Assembly: GCA_018064345.1 (NCBI GenBank)
Contig: JAGHVK010000006.1
Location: 1-42,993 of the forward strand
DNA length: 42,993 nt
Direction of reading: 5' to 3'
Source of the DNA: Candidatus Cacconaster merdequi
GTDB lineage: Bacteria; Bacteroidota; Bacteroidia; Bacteroidales; UBA932
The notes under the pieces were generated by a model. That model did no database searches and was not told where the DNA came from. It saw only the letters and a list, made by a program, of their open reading frames with translations. This document shows, piece after piece, positions 1-7,202 of the stretch (the stretch's first letter is position 1; the number at the start of each line of letters is the position of its first letter). The position numbers and the translations under genes were made by a program.

Positions 1-399
1 GTCTTCACCCCAAACTGCCGTTCCGTCCAGGAAGCTGCTGAAGAAAAGGTCTGGAGCCGCTCCTCGGACAGGAATGTTCTCAATCTTCCGGCAATAGGAA
101 AGAGCATGACTTACCAACTGGCCGGAATCATGCCCGATGGCCGTCGTGTCCTGTGCTTTGAACACGACGGCACAAGAAAACACAGCCCGATCATAGAAAG
201 GATAGGCAGGGTGTATATTCTTGAAAACAAGTCCGTGGCTTCGTATCTGCGGCAACTTGACATGATTGGAGAGAATTCCGACGAGTATTCATCGATATGG
301 GAATATACATCTTCAGAAACCGAACCTCGCGCATCAATTTTCCGATATCCGGAATACGACTTCGCCGTCACAGATACGATAACCAACTATGCAGATTGA
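1..399 (+). CDS. 3' end of a gene; possibly KamA-like radical SAM protein C-terminus
   Basis: The frame is open from the first base and ends at TGA 397-399, so this is the last 132 codons of a gene that begins outside the window. The translated end is hydrophilic and looks coding. It contains GKSMTYQLAG, then a FEHDGTRKHSPI segment, then ENKSVASYLRQL and EYSSIWEYTSSETEPR. From memory these blocks resemble the C-terminal part of the long lysine 2,3-aminomutase-like (KamA family) proteins of Bacteroidota. The radical SAM cysteine cluster would lie upstream and cannot be seen, so the product is tentative. The next, broken reading frame starts inside its last codons at 389. Confidence 0.55.
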   Translation, partial: VFTPNCRSVQEAAEEKVWSRSSDRNVLNLPAIGKSMTYQLAGIMPDGRRVLCFEHDGTRKHSPIIERIGRVYILENKSVASYLRQLDMIGENSDEYSSIWEYTSSETEPRASIFRYPEYDFAVTDTITNYAD

Positions 400-607
400 A
401 ATCTTCTGGCGGTTATCTCTTTACTGCCACTGACCTGTATATGCATAGAACTACTTGGAACGGTATGGTGCTATCGCTCTCTGCGAAAGGCACTATGATA
501 TTATGCATACTCTTTCAGCAGAAGGAAATATTGAGCGCCTGACAGATTATTGCCGCAGGAAAGGAGGCGCAATAGGATACTATTTCACGGTTCCAATATG
601 CCAGTAG
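389..607 (+). pseudogene. Decayed DUF3791-like gene
   Basis: An ATG at 389 overlaps the end of the preceding gene, but the frame hits TGA at 431 and TAG at 446. From 449 to the TAG at 605-607 the same frame reads as coherent protein: NYLERYGAIALCERHYDIMH, then TLSAEGNIERLTDYCRRKGG. Part of the missing middle is visible in another frame (LYMHR just before the shift). The pattern of an aromatic-rich helix followed by a HTLS motif and a terminal GG matches my memory of DUF3791 proteins, which often sit directly before DUF3990 genes. At least one frameshift plus a deletion makes it a remnant. The family call is from recall, not from an alignment. Confidence 0.5.
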
Positions 608-830
608 AGACCATCGACCTGGCTCTTTCAAAACCCAACAAGGATTTTGGGCGGGCCTTTTACCTTTCTACGTTTTAAGTCAGAACTCTCCACGACTACG
701 ACGTGTTTTACTGCCCTATCGCAAATGACCATAACGGAGGGATGAAGCTCCGGATTTCATCGGTTCATCCACGTTTCAGGGCGGTTCCATGGATAATATG
801 CCAAATCAGCATATTCATCCGTCTGCTCGG
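571..830 (+). pseudogene. Decayed DUF3990-like gene (possible ADP-ribosyltransferase-fold protein)
   Basis: Frame 1 from about 577 reads ILFHGSNMPVETIDLALSKP followed by NKDFGRAFYLST. This matches the N-terminal LYHGSN...LSKS...DFGxGFYLT pattern typical of DUF3990 domains. A TAA follows at 676-678. In the same frame a second block, HDYDVFYCPIANDHNGG, resembles the region that normally lies much further along these proteins, so an internal segment appears to be deleted. After about 735 the sense seems to move to a third frame. No ATG start is in frame. It follows the DUF3791-like remnant, the usual order of this gene pair. The ADP-ribosyltransferase-fold assignment of DUF3990 is recalled, not tested here. 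Bases 831-857 show nothing further. Confidence 0.55.
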
Positions 831-857
831 ATGGACCTGATGACTTCAGTCACTCTC

Positions 858-1256
858 TCATATTTTTGCCTCAACGCCGATTACGGCATTGTCACCCTCG
901 AAGGAGAGAGACTGAAGAGAAAGATGCTCAAGGACCTTCTGCGCGCCTTTGAGCCTGGAAAGATCGATGGACAGAGAGTCGGTGTGCGGAATCTCGATGA
1001 TGAAGCCATCCAACTTGCTGCGGAATGCAGACAGCGCAGCCTTGACCGCCGCACCCACACCGAAAGATCCGTCGTACGAAACATTCACCATACTCCCCTC
1101 AATGCTGTCCACTGTAAGCTTGACGCTTGGAGTAAGAATACCCTTCCTGTACGAAATCTCCACGGTGTCACTGCTCACAGTGCTGAAATTGAACTGCTGG
1201 TTCGTCTTCCTGAGCAATAGCAGGGAAATCTCTTTGTAAGATAATAATAACTTCAT
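858..1256 (-). CDS. Hypothetical protein, 132 aa
   Basis: This ORF starts at ATG 1256 and codes for 132 residues without a signal peptide, membrane segment or cysteine motif. The sequence has well-spaced hydrophobic residues and two short repeats of beta-strand character (residues about 20-60), then an Ala/Gly-rich helix-like stretch (GVGAAVKAALSAF) and a Leu-rich end. I do not recognise the family. It was preferred over the opposite-strand ORF at 789-1220 because its composition is more protein-like and the plus-strand frame is a continuation of decayed sequence. It lies downstream of the tRNA pair and its terminator on the same strand, so it probably has its own promoter, which I could not identify. 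Confidence 0.6.
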   Translation of the reverse strand: MKLLLSYKEISLLLLRKTNQQFNFSTVSSDTVEISYRKGILTPSVKLTVDSIEGSMVNVSYDGSFGVGAAVKAALSAFRSKLDGFIIEIPHTDSLSIDLSRLKGAQKVLEHLSLQSLSFEGDNAVIGVEAKI

Positions 1257-1319
1257 GATTCTATGATGTCAGCTGTTACTGTAACCAATCTGCAATTTAT
1301 GAACTATTTCATTCCAAAC

Positions 1320-1351
1320 AAAAAACCGGCCAAAAATTGCTTTTTGGTCGG
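1320..1351 (-). terminator. Rho-independent terminator after the tRNA genes
   Basis: On the minus strand an 11-bp stem (CCGACCAAAAA with TTTTTGGCCGG, one A-C mismatch) is closed by a GCAA loop and followed by six T residues. It lies 23 bp past the 3' end of tRNA-Ala and so should end the tRNA transcript. Confidence 0.75.
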
Positions 1352-1374
1352 CTCTTACAACATCATACCCCTTG

Positions 1375-1447
1375 TGGAGCACAGGAGAATCGAACTCCTG
1401 ACCTTTTGAATGCCATTCAAACGCTCTACCAACTGAGCTAGTACCCC
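1375..1447 (-). tRNA. tRNA-Ala (anticodon GGC)
   Basis: The minus strand folds into a complete 73-nt cloverleaf. The acceptor GGGGTAC pairs with GTGCTCC (two G-U pairs). The D stem is GCTC/GAGC, the anticodon stem TTTGA/TCAAA closes loop ATGGCAT, and the T stem AGGAG/CTCCT closes TTCGATT. The discriminator is A. CCA is not encoded. Anticodon GGC reads GCC and GCU alanine codons. It is 36 bp downstream of tRNA-Pro and probably co-transcribed with it. Confidence 0.95.
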
Positions 1448-1483
1448 ATCTGTCTGTTTGTCTGACGATTTCCCGCCGGACTG

Positions 1484-1557
1484 TCGGGAAGAGGTGACTC
1501 GAACACCCGACCTCTGCGTCCCGAACGCAGCGCGCTAGCCAACTGCGCCACTTCCCG
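1484..1557 (-). tRNA. tRNA-Pro (anticodon CGG)
   Basis: A 74-nt cloverleaf on the minus strand. The acceptor CGGGAAG pairs perfectly with CTTCCCG, the D stem is GCGC/GCGC, and the anticodon stem CTGCG/CGCAG closes loop TTCGGGA. The T loop is TTCGAGT and the discriminator is A. CCA is not encoded. Anticodon CGG reads proline codon CCG. Confidence 0.95.
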
Positions 1558-1578
1558 TTGCTTATCTGTTAAGCGCTG

Positions 1579-1586
1579 CAAAGGTA
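1579..1586 (-). promoter_or_regulatory. Promoter -7 element for the tRNA-Pro/tRNA-Ala unit
   Basis: The minus strand reads TACCTTTG, a perfect match to the Bacteroidota -7 consensus TAnnTTTG, about 21 bp before the tRNA-Pro 5' end. A TTTG lies about 22 bp upstream of it, inside the loop of the rnf terminator hairpin, and could act as the -33 box. Confidence 0.6.
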
Positions 1587-1589
1587 ATA

Positions 1590-1629
1590 AAAAATCGGGA
1601 CGAGAAAACAAATTCCATCCCGATTTTTT
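1590..1629 (-). terminator. Terminator of the dnaB-rnf operon
   Basis: A 10-bp perfect stem (AAAATCGGGA with TCCCGATTTT) flanks a 17-nt loop and runs into T residues on the minus strand, 54 bp after the rnfA stop codon. Its T tracts on both sides would also allow function from the plus strand. It is placed directly before the tRNA promoter. Confidence 0.8.
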
Positions 1630-1683
1630 GTACGTCTGACTTGAAACAGATTCCAATTCAAGGCAGACTTCCTGAGAAGACAA

Positions 1684-2289
1684 TCAGATAAGGCCTGAGA
1701 ATCCCATGAACGCCATAGCCATTATACCGGCTGTGAGCAGTGCAATCGGAACTCCACGGAAACCTTTCGGAACATTGCTCAGTTCCAACTGTTCGCGGAT
1801 ACCGGCGAAAAGCACGAGGGCAAGTCCGTAACCTATCGCTGTTGCGATGGAGAATACCACTGCCTGAGCGAGGTTCATCATATGTGAACCGGCGTTGTTT
1901 ATGAAATCGTACTCATTCGTGACTACCTGGATAGCAACACCTAGGACCACGCAGTTCGTGGTGATCAGAGGAAGGAAGATTCCGAGCGCCTGATAGAGTG
2001 AAGGGCTTATCTTCTTTATGATGATCTCCACCATCTGCACGAGTGCAGCAATCACGAGGATGAAGCTTACCGTCTGCAGGAATTCCAGTTTGAGCGGCAC
2101 GAGCACATAGTTCTGGAGAAGATATGTGACGAGGGTGGCTATCGCCATCACGAATGTCACGGCTGCAGCCATACCGAGAGCTGTGTCCACTTTCTTCGAC
2201 ACTCCGAGGAACGGGCAGATGCCGAGGAACTGTGAAAGGACGATATTGTTTACAAATATCGCTGATATAAAGATAATTACATATTCCAT
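1684..2289 (-). CDS. rnfA: Rnf complex subunit RnfA
   Basis: RnfA is an integral membrane subunit of the Rnf complex, which couples electron transfer between reduced ferredoxin and NAD+ to Na+ or H+ movement across the cytoplasmic membrane. The 201-residue protein has the usual length and about six hydrophobic segments. Near its start it carries the family signature [20 protein letters not shown], which contains a conserved Cys in a membrane half-helix, the counterpart of that in RnfE. It is the last gene of the rnf run, 3 bp after rnfE and followed by a strong terminator. The start at ATG 2289 matches the typical N-terminus [15 protein letters not shown]. Confidence 0.95.
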   Translation of the reverse strand: MEYVIIFISAIFVNNIVLSQFLGICPFLGVSKKVDTALGMAAAVTFVMAIATLVTYLLQNYVLVPLKLEFLQTVSFILVIAALVQMVEIIIKKISPSLYQALGIFLPLITTNCVVLGVAIQVVTNEYDFINNAGSHMMNLAQAVVFSIATAIGYGLALVLFAGIREQLELSNVPKGFRGVPIALLTAGIMAMAFMGFSGLI

Positions 2290-2292
2290 ACT

Positions 2293-2889
2293 CTACGATT
2301 TTCTTGAAACGACCTTTCTAAATACAACCATAAGGTAAGCCAGGACGATGAAGCCGCCCGGTGCAAGTACGAAAGCGAGCATACCGTCACCTTCGAAGAG
2401 TTTCATTCCGAAGGCTGCTCCGCTTCCGAGAATCTCACGGACAAGTCCGATACAGGTCAGCGCTATCGTGAAACCGAGACCGATTCCGAGGCCGTCAAGA
2501 GCGGAATCCGCTACTGAATTCTTGTTGGCGAATGCCTCTGCACGGCCGAGCACGATGCAGTTCACGACAATAAGCGGTATGAAGAGGCCGAGTGTCTCAT
2601 AAAGAGTCGGCACATACGCCTGGAGAAGGAACTGCACAATCGTCACGAAAGCTGCGATGATTACGATGTAGGAAGGGATTCTGACCTTGTCGGGGATGAA
2701 TCGTGCCACTGCCGAGATGGTTATGTTGGAGAGGATGAGCACACACATAGTGGCCAGTCCCATACCCATACCGTTGATGGCGGAAGTTGTCGTACCGAGC
2801 GTAGGGCACATACCGAGCACCAGTACGAATGTAGGGTTGTTCTTGATGATTCCGTCAAGAATCAACTTGAGTTTGCTGTTACTGCTCAT
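2293..2889 (-). CDS. rnfE: Rnf complex subunit RnfE
   Basis: RnfE is a six-helix membrane subunit of the Rnf ferredoxin:NAD+ oxidoreductase and is homologous to RnfA in inverted topology. The signature NNPTFVLVLGMCPTLGTTTS with its conserved Cys is near the N-terminus, followed by hydrophobic helices across about 198 residues. I chose ATG 2889 (MSSNSKLKLILDG), which overlaps the end of rnfG by 11 nt. An upstream ATG at 2913 would add eight residues and overlap rnfG by 35 nt. The C-terminus ends in a basic cluster (FRKVVSRKS). Translational coupling with rnfG is likely. Confidence 0.94.
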   Translation of the reverse strand: MSSNSKLKLILDGIIKNNPTFVLVLGMCPTLGTTTSAINGMGMGLATMCVLILSNITISAVARFIPDKVRIPSYIVIIAAFVTIVQFLLQAYVPTLYETLGLFIPLIVVNCIVLGRAEAFANKNSVADSALDGLGIGLGFTIALTCIGLVREILGSGAAFGMKLFEGDGMLAFVLAPGGFIVLAYLMVVFRKVVSRKS

Positions 2890-3511
2890 CTTCTGTGATA
2901 TTTGAAGTTTCACTTTCCGTTTCCTCTACAGCGTCCTGAGGCTCCCCCTCAGTTGCAGGAACAACCTGCCTGAAGATTTCATACGCTGCATTCACTCCCT
3001 TGAGGAATGCCCTGGATGTGATGGTCGATGCGGTTATCGCATCAATGTCGCCACCATCCTTGGATACTGTAAGATTGGTGTTCTCCGGATTCCTGCCTTT
3101 CACCAGAGCGCGCGGTGCTATGTTCTCATCGGAAATCTTTGCACCGAGGCCCGGGGTCTCGGAATGGGAGATTATTGAAGTGTTGTAGATTGTGCCGTCA
3201 GCCGTGAAGCCAACCATCATCTGGAGAGCCCCTCCGAATCCGGAACTCTTTACTTTGATGGCATAGCCTACAATCTCTCCCCCTTGCTTTGCAGGGTAGA
3301 CCTCGCTCTCTTCCACTTTGAACATCTCCTCTGAAGGCACATTGTCAAAAGCAGGGGTGACGGCCGCAATTGCGTCATTGACCTTGGCCACCTCGACAGC
3401 ATCGATAGGAGCCTTTGTGACCGAATATACGACTCCGAGAAGTGCGGAGCATACAAGGCAGATGAGTGTCAGGGACAACACCATGTTGCCGAACGTAGAT
3501 TCCTTTGCCAT
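2879..3511 (-). CDS. rnfG: Rnf complex subunit RnfG (covalent flavoprotein)
   Basis: RnfG is a mostly periplasmic subunit with one N-terminal membrane helix (residues about 8-30) and an FMN-binding domain that receives covalent FMN on a Thr. The flavinylation site is recognisable as DAITASTITSRA near residue 150. It deviates from the usual SGAT form (Ala and Ser replace Gly and Ala), so the acceptor is most likely the Thr after AS. The C-terminus is an acidic tail rich in Glu, unlike the core domain. ATG 3511 was chosen (MAKESTFGNMVLSL). Its A overlaps the last base of the rnfD stop codon (TAATG). An in-frame ATG at 3544 would lie inside rnfD. Confidence 0.93.
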   Translation of the reverse strand: MAKESTFGNMVLSLTLICLVCSALLGVVYSVTKAPIDAVEVAKVNDAIAAVTPAFDNVPSEEMFKVEESEVYPAKQGGEIVGYAIKVKSSGFGGALQMMVGFTADGTIYNTSIISHSETPGLGAKISDENIAPRALVKGRNPENTNLTVSKDGGDIDAITASTITSRAFLKGVNAAYEIFRQVVPATEGEPQDAVEETESETSNITEDEQ

Positions 3512-4509
3512 TATTTTGCCTCCCCAAACCTGCGTGGTTTGCAATATTTGTTAATCAATGGAACGGCACAGTTCATAATGAGAATTGCGAAAGAGACGCC
3601 TTCCGGATATGAACCGAAATAACGTATCAGCACCGTGATGACTCCTATTCCGAAGGCGAAGATTATCTGGCCTTTGGTTGTCATAGGAGAGGTGACGTAA
3701 TCGGTAGCCATGAAGATGGAGCCGAGCAGCACACCACCGGTGCAGATATTGAAGAGAGGTCCAGTATATGACTGAGGATCAATTGCATTGAAGATACCCG
3801 ACATTATAGCCACAGTGGCGATGATAACGACCGGAATCGTCGGCTTGATCACCTTGCGGACAAGCAGATAGATGAAGCCGAGGATGAGTGCGAGAGCGGA
3901 AACCTCACCTGCCGAACCACCCACCTTGAAGAAGAACATCTGCTTCCAGGTCAGGTCGCCGTATGCCGGCACCTCAGAGAGAGGAGTTCCGTTGGCGATA
4001 GCTTCCTTTGCAGCGGCAAGAGGGGTCGCTGATGATACAGCATCAAGAGAGTTCACGTTGTCGAACCACGAGGCCGGAATGGTCCAGTCCGTCATAAGGA
4101 CAGGGAACGAGATGAGCAGGAACACACGTCCTGCGATTGCAGGATTGAATATGTTCTGTCCGAGACCTCCGAACGACATCTTCACTACTCCGATGGCGAA
4201 GATTGCGCCGACAGCGACAAGCCACCACGGAGCATTCGGCGGAAGGTTGAGAGCCAGGAGGCAACCGGTGACTGCTGCCGAGTAGTCACCGATGGTGGTC
4301 TTTGTCTTGAGAATATACTTCTGAATGAGATATTCCACAAGGCAGCAGGCAATTACGCCGATGGCAACCAGTTTCACCGCTGAGAATCCGAAGAAATAGA
4401 TGGATACCAGAAGCGAAGGAGCCAGGGCAATCAGCACGTCCCTCATAAGTGACTTGGTAGTACGGTCACTGTGGACGTGAGGTGCTGGGGATACTATTAG
4501 TTTTTTCAT
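3511..4509 (-). CDS. rnfD: Rnf complex subunit RnfD (covalent flavoprotein)
   Basis: RnfD is the large membrane subunit carrying covalent FMN. The 332-residue protein starts MKKLIVSPAPHVHSDRTTKS, typical of the family, and has about nine to ten hydrophobic helices. The FMN attachment motif is DAVSSATPLAAAK (residues about 155-168), where the Thr in SSAT is the expected acceptor. The motif GGLGQNIFNPAIAGRVFL, conserved in RnfD/NqrB, lies before it. It follows rnfC by 12 bp and overlaps rnfG by one base. Together with RnfG it should need an ApbE-type flavin transferase, which is not encoded in this window. Confidence 0.95.
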   Translation of the reverse strand: MKKLIVSPAPHVHSDRTTKSLMRDVLIALAPSLLVSIYFFGFSAVKLVAIGVIACCLVEYLIQKYILKTKTTIGDYSAAVTGCLLALNLPPNAPWWLVAVGAIFAIGVVKMSFGGLGQNIFNPAIAGRVFLLISFPVLMTDWTIPASWFDNVNSLDAVSSATPLAAAKEAIANGTPLSEVPAYGDLTWKQMFFFKVGGSAGEVSALALILGFIYLLVRKVIKPTIPVVIIATVAIMSGIFNAIDPQSYTGPLFNICTGGVLLGSIFMATDYVTSPMTTKGQIIFAFGIGVITVLIRYFGSYPEGVSFAILIMNCAVPLINKYCKPRRFGEAK

Positions 4510-4521
4510 ATTTTTCCGGTA

Positions 4522-5862
4522 TTATTTTTTGGCGGCCCTGCCACGGATTATCTTCATCACTTCACCCTTGTTGATGCGGATGAGGTCAAGAAGAGGAATG
4601 TTTGCAGGACAGGTGAACAGACAGCATCCACATTCGATGCAGTCGAAAATGCGCTCCTTCTCGAGGTCGTCGTAACGTCCGCCCACGCGGGAGAGTTTGT
4701 TGAGCAGCCAAGGTTCAAGACCCATAGGGCAGGCATCCGCGCACTTGCCGCAACGGATGCAGTTGCTCTCTTCCTTGCGGACAGTCTCCTCTTCGGTCAG
4801 AATCAGGAACGAGCCGTTGGCCTTTACAGTGGCGGCATCGATGTTGGCTATGGCCTTGCCCATCATAGGGCCTCCGCTGACAATCTTGGCAGCATCCTTA
4901 GGTACGCCTCCGATTGCTTCCATTATCCTGGATATAGGTGTACCGACTCTTACAAGATAGTTATGCTGCTGGGCCATGCAACGTCCGGAAACCGTGATAA
5001 CATTGTCAATCAGAGGTTTGTTCTTCTGTACAGCCTCATATACGGCAAGTGAGGTGGCAACATTCTGGACAACGGCGCCCACATCGATAGGAAGGGCTCC
5101 TGACGGTACCTGACGGCCTATGACAGCATCTATGAGCTGCTTTTCACCACCCTGCGGATATTTCTTCTTGAGAACGACAACCTCTATTCCCTTGAACTGA
5201 GATGCAGCGTTCTTCATCGAAGCTATCGCCTCGGGCTTGTTCTCTTCGATTCCGACGTATGCCTTGTCCACCTTGAGGACCTTCATCATTATTTCAGCGC
5301 CTGCAAGAATCTCCATAGGACGTTCCCTCATTATGCGGTCGTCTGAGGTGATGAAAGGCTCGCACTCTGTACCATTGAGGATGAGAGCCACAGCCTCCTT
5401 CCCTTTCGGAGGATTGAGCTTGACGTGTGTCGGGAAAGATGCTCCGCCGAGGCCTACGACACCGGCAGACTGAATCTTTGCAATTATCTCTTCACAGGAG
5501 AGATTGCACTCACGTACAAGGTCCGTGCTGCGGTCTATCTCCTCGCACCATTCATCCCCTTCGACGGTGATGGCTACGTGCATCACCATATTGCCTGCGA
5601 TGTCCGGCATAGGGCCCACTGACTTCACAGTACCTGAAACTGAGGAATGAACATATCCTGAAATGAAACCGGTCGGCTTTCCGATCACCGTTCCGACCTT
5701 AACCTTGTCCCCTACTGCCACAACCGGCTCTGCAGGAGCACCAAGGTGCTGTGCCATCGAGATATAGGCCACTTCGACAGGAGGGAAAACCTCAATTGCG
5801 GCATCTTTGGAAATCTTGCTATCGTTCGGGTGAACACCACCCAGCTTGAATGTCTTCTTCAT
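4522..5862 (-). CDS. rnfC: Rnf complex subunit RnfC (NADH- and FMN-binding, 2x[4Fe-4S])
   Basis: RnfC is the peripheral subunit where NAD+ is reduced. The 446-residue protein contains an N-terminal barrel/lipoyl-like region (about 30-100) and the nucleotide-binding segment GLGGASFPTHVKLNPPKG (about 140-160). A SLBB-like region follows, then two [4Fe-4S] motifs near the C-terminus: CIRCGKCADACPMGLEP and CIECGCCLFTCPANIPL. It is close to the typical length of compact RnfC and lacks the long Ala/Lys-rich extension of enterobacterial RnfC. I chose ATG 5862 (MKKTFKLGGVHP). A GTG two codons upstream is possible. It lies 12 bp after rnfB. Confidence 0.95.
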   Translation of the reverse strand: MKKTFKLGGVHPNDSKISKDAAIEVFPPVEVAYISMAQHLGAPAEPVVAVGDKVKVGTVIGKPTGFISGYVHSSVSGTVKSVGPMPDIAGNMVMHVAITVEGDEWCEEIDRSTDLVRECNLSCEEIIAKIQSAGVVGLGGASFPTHVKLNPPKGKEAVALILNGTECEPFITSDDRIMRERPMEILAGAEIMMKVLKVDKAYVGIEENKPEAIASMKNAASQFKGIEVVVLKKKYPQGGEKQLIDAVIGRQVPSGALPIDVGAVVQNVATSLAVYEAVQKNKPLIDNVITVSGRCMAQQHNYLVRVGTPISRIMEAIGGVPKDAAKIVSGGPMMGKAIANIDAATVKANGSFLILTEEETVRKEESNCIRCGKCADACPMGLEPWLLNKLSRVGGRYDDLEKERIFDCIECGCCLFTCPANIPLLDLIRINKGEVMKIIRGRAAKK

Positions 5863-5874
5863 AATCACTCCTCC

Positions 5875-6771
5875 TTATTCTGATTTTGGTGAGCTTTCGG
5901 TTTCCGGTTTTGCCACAGGTGCTGCAGCCGGTGCTGCAGGAGATGCAACTCTTGGAGGGAAATTGACGGCCCAGATGGCTTTTGTTGGGCAGGCATCGAA
6001 GCATTTACGGCAGAGCTTGCACTTGCTGAAGTCGATGTACGCCACGTTGTTTTCGAGAGTGATGGCACCGAACTGACACTCCTTCACACACTTGCCGCAT
6101 CCTATGCAGCCGACGGTGCAGGCCTTGCGCGTAACTGCGCCCTTGTCCTTGTTGATGCAGGAAACATACACTCTCCTACCCTTGAACCCTTTTGAGCGGA
6201 GTTCAATGACACCCTTAGGGCAGACCTTGACGCAAGCGCCACAGGCAACACATTTGGATTCATCAACTTCGGCTATCCCGCGACGCTCATCGATATGGAT
6301 AGCGTCGAACTGGCAGGCATCCACACAGTCACCTTTTCCAAGACAACCGTACTTGCAGCCGGTATCTCCCGTATAGAGAGATGACATAACCTTGCAGGAA
6401 GAGTAACCGTCGTAGTGATTGGTACGCTCCCTGTTGTCAAATGTGCCATGGCAACGGACAACTGCCACCATAGGGGCCTTCTCCTCTACGGCACGTCCGA
6501 GCGCCTCGGCTACCTTCGCCATAGTGGCGTTGCCGCCGACCGGACAGAAGAAGCCTTCCATATCCGGCGCCTTCACCACGCTTTCAGCAAATGCGTGACA
6601 GCCTGCATGTCCGCACCCACCGCAGTTTGCTCCCGGCATTATGGACTCCACGATTCCGATTCGCGGATCTTCCTCAACCTTGAACTTCTGCGCAACGAAA
6701 TAGAGCACAACTGAGAACAGCAGCCCGAGGGCTACCAGACAGGCAATCGTAAAAAGAATAGTTCCAGTCAT
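5875..6771 (-). CDS. rnfB: Rnf complex subunit RnfB (multi-cluster ferredoxin subunit)
   Basis: RnfB accepts electrons from soluble ferredoxin. A single N-terminal helix (residues about 5-28) anchors it. A 4Fe-4S domain uses Cys50, Cys53, Cys58 and Cys76 (NCGGCGHAGCHAF ... FFCPVGG). Four further ferredoxin-type motifs follow: CKYGCLGKGDCVDACQ, CVACGACVKVCPKG, CIGCGKCVKECQFG and CKLCRKCFDACPTK. The last 30 residues form an Ala/Pro-rich, then acidic tail. The 298-residue length and multiple clusters fit the longer RnfB type found in anaerobes. The ATG overlaps the stop of the RseC-like gene by 4 nt (ATGA), which suggests translational coupling. Confidence 0.95.
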   Translation of the reverse strand: MTGTILFTIACLVALGLLFSVVLYFVAQKFKVEEDPRIGIVESIMPGANCGGCGHAGCHAFAESVVKAPDMEGFFCPVGGNATMAKVAEALGRAVEEKAPMVAVVRCHGTFDNRERTNHYDGYSSCKVMSSLYTGDTGCKYGCLGKGDCVDACQFDAIHIDERRGIAEVDESKCVACGACVKVCPKGVIELRSKGFKGRRVYVSCINKDKGAVTRKACTVGCIGCGKCVKECQFGAITLENNVAYIDFSKCKLCRKCFDACPTKAIWAVNFPPRVASPAAPAAAPVAKPETESSPKSE

Positions 6772-7202
6772 TTAGGTTCTATATAAAAAGTAAATATTTT
6801 TGAAAGTTTGTTCCTGAAGATGAATACTCCAAGGTAATATACCGCCACCACAGCGATGGAGCCGAGGCCGACCGCCACTTCGGAAAGATGCAAGGAAGAG
6901 AATACGAGGATTGAGGCGACAAGCATAATCAGAGGGACGACGTATGCTATCCAGATTGCCTTCAGGCCGAGGGAACCTTTCATAATGACCTTCACCTCGT
7001 CGCCAATCCTGTAGTCACAGGCAAGAGTGTCAAGGCCGAGAGGTATCTCTATCACCTTTATCGACTCGTCGGACGCAGCGCACACACCCTTGGCGTGACA
7101 GGCCGCACAGGCGGACTTGTTGACTATCTCCACACTGATATACTCCTCGGATATATCGGTTATCACACCATCGTGCTCGACTCTGTTGATCTGCTTACTC
7201 AT
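6768..7202 (-). CDS. rseC: RseC/SoxR-reducing-system family membrane protein
   Basis: This 144-residue protein starts with a soluble beta-rich segment containing CAACHAKGVC (residues about 32-41), the cysteine-rich motif of the RseC/SoxC family. Two adjacent hydrophobic helices follow (about 88-130) and a short basic end. In Proteobacteria this family works with the Rsx form of the Rnf complex. In Bacteroidota it commonly precedes rnfB, and its position here, overlapping rnfB by 4 nt, fits a role in assembly or redox tuning of Rnf, although the exact function is not established. It overlaps the DUF3108 gene by 8 nt upstream. Confidence 0.88.
   Translation of the reverse strand: MSKQINRVEHDGVITDISEEYISVEIVNKSACAACHAKGVCAASDESIKVIEIPLGLDTLACDYRIGDEVKVIMKGSLGLKAIWIAYVVPLIMLVASILVFSSLHLSEVAVGLGSIAVVAVYYLGVFIFRNKLSKIFTFYIEPK

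Noticed and set aside
789..1220. Plus-strand ORF of 143 codons
   Set aside because: The first 15 codons may belong to the DUF3990-like remnant. The rest is antisense to the better-formed 858-1256 gene.
1438..1683. Minus-strand ORF of 81 codons over the tRNA genes
   Set aside because: It runs through tRNA-Pro and the rnf terminator and has no protein-like features.
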